A stretch of DNA of 64,000 nucleotides from the NCBI RefSeq assembly GCF_018691265.1, contig NW_024881278.1, positions 6,453,501 through 6,517,500 of the forward strand. Reading direction: 5' to 3'. The notes under the pieces were generated by a model, which did no database searches, was not told the DNA's origin, and saw only the letters and a program-made list of their open reading frames with translations. This DNA is from Tyto alba (taxonomy: Eukaryota; Chordata; Aves; Strigiformes; Tytonidae). Both the position numbers and the translations under genes were made by a program. This document shows positions 58,292-64,000 of the stretch, piece after piece (positions within the stretch are counted from its first letter, which is position 1; the number at the start of each line of letters is the position of its first letter).

Positions 58292-59576
58292 GTGCTTATA
58301 AATTTTGATCACACAGAGAGGTAAAGTAGTTAACTCTGAAATCACCTTGTCACGGAATTGCTGAGTAGTAGAAAGTTGAGCTGAATGTTTCCTTAGGCAC
58401 TGTCACATGTTTGCCGGGTCAGTTTTACTTTGCAGTAAGGAGTTGTGCAGTGGCCATTCTCTTGCTCTCTGGCCACAATTCTGGAAGCTCTGGACAATTC
58501 TTTGTGGTCTCCTGTGCCTTCTGCAGTGCTGAACTAGAGCAGAGTTGTTGCATGCCTGAAGCTACAGAGGACCAAGGGGGCTTGAGCAATTGATTCTTCA
58601 AAAGGGAGAATTCTGCTCAGAGTCCAAGTGGCAGATATATTCCAAAGATTAGATGAGAATGGAGAAGTTGGCAGAAAGGGAACAAAGGAGAGCTCATTGT
58701 CATTCTTACAGCATTATGCATAAACCATGAGAGACTCCCATGGCATCATCACTAGTATGTAGATTACAAGACTCTCCCTTTGGCAGGAACATGAGACAGA
58801 GAGGTGATGTTCAAGACTTTGTTTTCCACCTTGCAGCCCATGTTCTGGAGTGGCTTGGGTAGAAGGGAGATTGCTACTGAAATTTGGGGCAGGCAGGTTT
58901 GGGATGCAGTTGTTGTTTAGACCATCTTTGAATTCTTTAGTTACACGGGGAACTTTCAGCAGCACTACTAATGGTGCATAGACTTTGTCATGCCAAATGT
59001 ACTATGTGGAGCCCCACTTGGAAAATTGCACCAAGAGGATAAAAACAATTCCAAAATAAAGCACTGTAACTGAAATAACTAGGAATTCACCTGAGATGAC
59101 TAGAATTTTTCTGCTTGTATAAAACTGCCTTACTGCCTTGTATAAGCATCTCTCCCTGACATTGTCATTATATCACTACAGTGGCCTACTGTAGTTGAGT
59201 GGTTCATCAGATTGAGGCTTTATGGAAAGTAGATTGTCATGGGAAGACATTTGATGAAATCCCTTGAGGATATAAATATCATTTGCAGGAATCCAGAGGC
59301 ATGTCTTTAGGAAAAGGAAAAAGATTTCCTTCCAAGAATCCTAGTCTTCATATGCTACTACTTTTTACATAAATAATGGAACAGCTGTTTAGCATAACTG
59401 TTAAAACTACCAAATTTTCTTACATACACACCAAACCCTAGGCAATCTCCAGAGTAGTCCTTCCTTTTGCTTATGGCTATATTCTCTCTTCTGCTGCCTC
59501 CTCTGACTAAATGTCAACAGATTAATCAGAGGGTCATTAAGCTCTAATAATCTATCCCAGTCCATCCTCTTGTTCA

Positions 59577-59900
59577 CATAGAATAGAATCATAGAATAAA
59601 CTCATAGAATTGTTTAGGTTGGAAAAGACCCTTAAGATCATTGAGTCCAACCGTTAACCTAACACTGCCAAGTCCACTACTAAACCATGTCCCTAAGTGC
59701 CAGCTCTACAGGTCTTTTAAATACCTCCAGGGATGGTGACTCAACCACATCCCTGGGCAGCCTGTTCCAGTGCTTGATAACCCTTTCAGTGAAGAAATTT
59801 TTTCCTAATATCCAACCTAAACTTCCCATGGTGCAACTTGAGGCTGTTTCTTCTTGTCCTATCATTTGTTGCCTGGGAAGAGACCCACAGACACATGACT
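59577..59900 (-). mobile_element. CR1 LINE 3' end, comparatively young, with ORF2 C-terminus
   Basis: The minus strand ends in the CR1-type repeated termini (ATTCTATGATTCTATTCTATG) at 59,577-59,597. Just upstream it encodes VIKHWNRLPRDVVESPSLEV and FKRPVELALRDMV, the conserved C-terminus of the CR1 ORF2 (endonuclease/reverse transcriptase) protein. Antisense hallmarks include GGTTGGAAAAGACCCTTAAG, GGCAGCCTGTTCCAGTGCTT and TGAAGAAATTTTTTCCTAAT. The copy is 5'-truncated and inactive, as most CR1 copies are. Confidence 0.93.
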
Positions 59901-62790
59901 CTTCTATGGGGCTGGAGCAGAATAAAAAACACACTTCCCATTCTTCCCTATTACACCACTGCCTATGTATACACATAGCAAGTCAGTAAATCTCAGTTGT
60001 ATCCTTTCTGTCAGTGTGGCTCAGTTCAGCACCTGATGGAGTTAATGCTTGGGGAAAGGGTGCTAGGAACTAGCTGACATCCTAGAAATTTTGGTGAGAG
60101 GTTTTGGCAGGTGTGTGGCTAAATTTCTGGCAGAGGTGGGCATGTAAAGAGAAAGGAGTAGTTTTAGCTATACAACAATTATATACAACAGAGCTTTATA
60201 AAGTTATATTGAATTGTATTTGCATTCTTATGAAACCATTATAGACACTACAAGAGCCATGTGTAAACCAGCAGCCGTATCGCCATGTAGATAGCAATCT
60301 ATTCAGACTGAGAAATACAGTCTTGCACTTTTTCTCTGTTAGAGAGCTGACCCTACTCTTAAGGAGTGAAGGGCGCCTGAATCCAAATGAGAGACAATAT
60401 GCATAAAGAAAATGGAGTTACATTCCCTATTCTAATAGGTGGCAGAAAATCTATAAAGAAGCTCTTTGTACATTTGTTCATGAGGCATATAAAAAAGCAA
60501 TAATGCAGCCAAGGTAAATGTTACCCATAGAGAAGGTGAGCCTAGCGTGTGGTATTTTAGAAGGGCTATATGTACTTTGCAGTATGGTGAGAACATGTGT
60601 ATAAGGAGCATCACAACCAAAAGGTGATGATTTCCAGGGAGTCCTTGCTATTGGTTTTAATCCAACACCAGTGTAGGACTCAAAACCTCTGCAGTGCTGC
60701 TAAACCTTCTTCACAAACTCTGGAACCACAGATTTTAAAACAGACTGTGGGGAATGGCTTCCCATTGCATCAACAATAGAATGCATACTTGGCCACAGGC
60801 TCTTCTTCCTCTTCCAGGAGGGAAGGATGGCCAGTCACCAGGTATAGATGTGCTCAGAAGTATGGCTACACACAATGCACATTGACAAATAGATTGTTTT
60901 TCTCCATGCAAATTAGCCAGATGATTTTAAAGAGGCTTGATGACGCAAAGCCAAAGGCTCCCAGCCAACAAGCTCCTAGGTTATGAGATTAAATTAGTGA
61001 TCAAGTCACAGAATTGGGAGAGAGGAAGTAAATCTATAACTCAGCTTCCAAAACTGGGGTTACTTTAAAATGTCGAAAAACCATTTTGGTTCCGTACATA
61101 CTGACTGCAAAATATCAAGTATGGAAGAGAGGAAAGATTTGCAGGTGTCTTGAGATGAATTTCTTGCTTATAGGCTGTAAGAGTAATCTTTCTTTCAGAG
61201 TAAATAGCTATCAGCTCTTCCATCCTACCAAGTTATGACAGGCTACGGATTTGGCCCCATTAACTAGGTTGGGTGTGGAAATTACAGGGTGCAGTTTTAT
61301 AGCTTGTGATTATTTGAACAGATGATCACAGTGGCTGTCACAGCCTTCGCATCTCTGAAATTTCTAGACCTTTCAACTGTACGTACTGTCAGGCAAAGGT
61401 GTACCCACTGGATATTTGTAACCCTGGTTGCCACTCCTGTTTCATTAAAAGGAAGCTCTGTATAGTTGCTCCTAACTTGAAAATAGATGCCATCATCCAG
61501 TGACCTGAACATTTTAGCTGTAGCCTGTTGTAAATCAGATACATGCATTGTTTCTGGTTTCATAGCAATTGTGCTTAGTAGTTTAACATAATTTCGTAAT
61601 CAAAATAGAAATCAGTTCAGTCTGTTTTACTGCCCTGCAGAAGGTACTTGTTCCCTACAATTAGATGAATTGGAGTTGCTTCATTTTCACAGTACTTTCT
61701 AAGTTCTCAAGGTTTCCCATAAGCTGTCAGTGATCTTGTCATTCTCTAGCTCTCTTGTGCTTTGTTCCTTAACTCTATAGTGGAGTTTCACTGTGACTTT
61801 TAAATGTCTCTTTTAATAGCTACATGCACACCGTGGTGAGTTTCATTTCCAGTTCTTGGGAGATATTTCTTGGCCCAAGTTCTTCTGTACTAATACAGGC
61901 TTATTTTTTGGCAAAAGGAAGAGTAAGATAATTCCAAACACACTCTCTGGGCTTTACTCTGCATTCCTTGACTCCTTGATACTGCAATGCTTTTGTATTT
62001 GCCTAATGTGAGGCTTTAATTTCATCAGTGTTCTTATGCAGACTTCCTGATAAAAGAAGAGTGTATGCTTAGTAACTGCCCAGATCCCCTTTGATCTGTT
62101 TTGAGACTGGCCTCTCTAGGGGGTCTTACTAACACTGAGCAAAAATTTGGTGTCAGTCCATGGCAGAAAAGTTACCTTGCCCTGTGGAAACCCTACTGCT
62201 CCTGTGTTTTCACTCATCTCCTTTAGTGAGCAGCTGCTGTCATGAGCAACGTACTGCTTAGTGCAGAGCGTTTTAATGCAGCTCTGCTGCTGATTCCTGA
62301 TGAGCTTCACGAGGGACTACGCGGCAGCCCTCGGAGGAATTTGCTGCTTCAGTTGAGCTCTATCCTTCTCAGAGCCACGCTGCCCTAGGTGACACTGTGT
62401 TGCTGACACTGAATGTTGCTGTAATGCAACTGTATGAGGCAGGCTGATGAAAAAGTCATTATAATTTTCAGTTAGAGAAGGCAGAACTTAAGCAAGTGTC
62501 TAAGTGTTAAAAGATGTGTATGTTCTTTTCATCAGCTAGTCTGGGATGTTTCGTACAAGGCTGTTTGGTAAAGTTCAAGCGTAACTGGATTTTAAATTTT
62601 TTGTTATTATAGCAAGGAGAGATTTTTTTTCTGATGGAAAAATCAAAACTGCTGGCATAATACAGCTATTTAAAAAAAATATTTAAGTGAAGAAGGAAGT
62701 TTATGGATTAGGCAAAGAGGTAATTTCTAAACAGAAAAGCCTAAAAAACATCTCCCTTTTGAAACCTGTAGTTGGGGTCAAAACAGTTTT

Positions 62791-63018
62791 ATGAGACTAT
62801 TGCAAACAGTAATCACTCTGATAAAGGCACAGACTCAGCCTCTGCAGAATGGTTCTAGTGATAGCCATTCAGCTTCTGATCCATGTGTTGAAATCCAGAG
62901 AAGAGAAGGCAAAGGACATCCAAGTGTAGTGAGTGGAAAAAGGGTAATAGATATTTTACATTCCAGGTTTAAAGAGATTGTAGAAAGAGAAGTAAAAGAG
63001 AACAAGGAAAGAACCTAA
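62791..63018 (+). CDS. Unassigned small open frame
   Basis: 75 codons from ATG to TAA, rich in K, R, E and S, with a helical-looking end (RVIDILHSRFKEIVEREVKE). A weak acceptor (AAAACAG) precedes it, and donor-like sites occur inside it (GGAAAAAGG|gtaata; GTGTA|gtgagt). I do not recognise it. It may be a chance frame, an exon or an element remnant. Confidence 0.15.
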   Translation: MRLLQTVITLIKAQTQPLQNGSSDSHSASDPCVEIQRREGKGHPSVVSGKRVIDILHSRFKEIVEREVKENKERT

Positions 63019-64000
63019 CTTTTTATTCTTTTGGGCAGGAATGTTGGAGACTTCTGTAACTTCACAGAACTTTGTTTTCTGCATCTGGGATGATTTTTCA
63101 TTGAGTTTCCCGAGGGTTCCCCAAATTGTATTTTTAAGGTGCAGTGGATAAACAAAATATTATTTGCAGCTTCTCTTTCCAGCTTAATAGTGAAAACATT
63201 GTAATAAATGCAGCATGCATGCACAACATCTGTCAGAACCTGACATTGTTTCCTCTTTATAGCTCAGAGTGGTTTTACATTAATTGGTTATAAAATGAAA
63301 ATATCAAAAAGCTTGTTCAAAATGCATAGTAAAAACCATAGATGCTTAGAGGGCTGTGTTTCTAAGTGTGATTTTCATGCTGACATTTGAATGAGTCAAG
63401 AAACACAAGCAGATGAAACAGAAATGTAGACAAAGTGTTGAAAAGTCCAAGATCTCAGTGCGTTATTCTTCTGTTTTACTAGTTACTGCTAAGGCATGCA
63501 ACATGCTTTCAAGTTGTGGGGTGCTTTTGTTTTTTTTTTTTTTTTTAAAAAAACTTCATATCTTATAATGTACTGTGAGCTAGCATGTAATGCACTCTCC
63601 CAAGTGACACATGATACATATGAGGTCGAGGATTTTGCATTTTTGCAAAGAAAGCAAAAGCTTTGTAGTTCATGCGTCAAACTACTAACTTACAAGTGCA
63701 AGTCTTCTGTCTGCACCAAGTTTGAGACTATGGACTATCAAAAAAAGGAGGGAAAAAAAACCTGTTAAAGAACTTTTACTGCTTTGAAAGGGGGAGCAGT
63801 TGAAAGTAGAGTACAAGCACATGCTTGTATTGGTGTGATCACAGTACTGAAATTGCTCTTAGGGCTTAGGTGGAATCCAAACAAATGTCAGGTCTCTGTT
63901 TCAGTGAGGTACAACAGACAATTAGTCTGATGACATAATTAATGAATATTTAGCAGTAGCATGAGGTACCAAAGGGAACTAAACAAAATCACCTGTAGCA

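Larger units (their letters stand above)
49214..64000. other. Gene-poor intergenic region
   Basis: About 15 kb of mostly unique AT-rich DNA with only the repeats listed and one small unassigned frame (62,791-63,018). The short frames lack recognisable similarity. This fits the large gene-poor interval 5' of VRK2 known from the human locus. Confidence 0.6.

Noticed and set aside
59687..59989. 100-codon plus-strand frame
   Set aside because: It is the antisense of the CR1 ORF2 tail; the real relationship is on the minus strand.
61297..61563. 88-codon minus-strand frame
   Set aside because: No similarity, no splice context and ordinary composition; treated as chance.

Overview
The window looks like single-copy vertebrate nuclear DNA, almost certainly from a bird. 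It is AT-rich and intron-dominated, with few interspersed repeats; those I recognise with confidence are 5'-truncated CR1 LINE tails. It also carries the conserved convergent gene pair VRK2/FANCL. There is no sign of prokaryotic or viral gene organisation, and nearly all short open frames are chance frames in introns or intergenic DNA.

Left edge (1-1300): one plus-strand exon of FANCL (Fanconi anaemia RING E3 ligase; positions 123-194) encodes the end of its RING finger. The final coding exon of the oppositely oriented VRK2 gene (752-994, minus) lies within 600 bases. The two genes therefore meet tail to tail, as in mammals.

752-45,921 (minus strand): VRK2, vaccinia-related kinase 2, a host serine/threonine kinase of the CK1 group. 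I rebuilt it from splice sites, reading phase and recalled family similarity. Twelve coding exons are firm; a thirteenth (1809-1892) is a good candidate. Together they give about 503 codons, against about 508 recalled for human VRK2. The kinase core is intact: glycine loop, VRK lysine, HGDIKAAN catalytic loop and DYG motif. The C-terminal tail ends in a hydrophobic membrane anchor. Five kinase exons cluster within 3.3 kb (31.5-34.9 kb), and introns of 8.6-10.9 kb separate the others. The first coding exon abuts a TATA-less CpG-island promoter (about 45.9-46.5 kb).

The most unusual structure is in the tail region. Exon 4077-4214 has a diverged tandem copy at 3558-3693 that keeps a full-length open frame. 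A second possible 3' terminal exon (1317-1580) would give a form without the membrane anchor.

46.5-64 kb: intergenic DNA 5' of VRK2, gene-poor as expected for this locus. It holds two CR1 copies, possible MIR-like and older CR1-like relics, and an unassigned 82-codon exon-like open frame (48,968-49,213) with strong splice signals. I did not find a wholly new biological system. The best leads are the duplicated tail exon, the possible alternative VRK2 terminus, a perfect 13-bp-stem hairpin in VRK2 intron 1 (37,231-37,272), an intronic CpG-dense patch at 11.2 kb and the exon-like frame at 49 kb.
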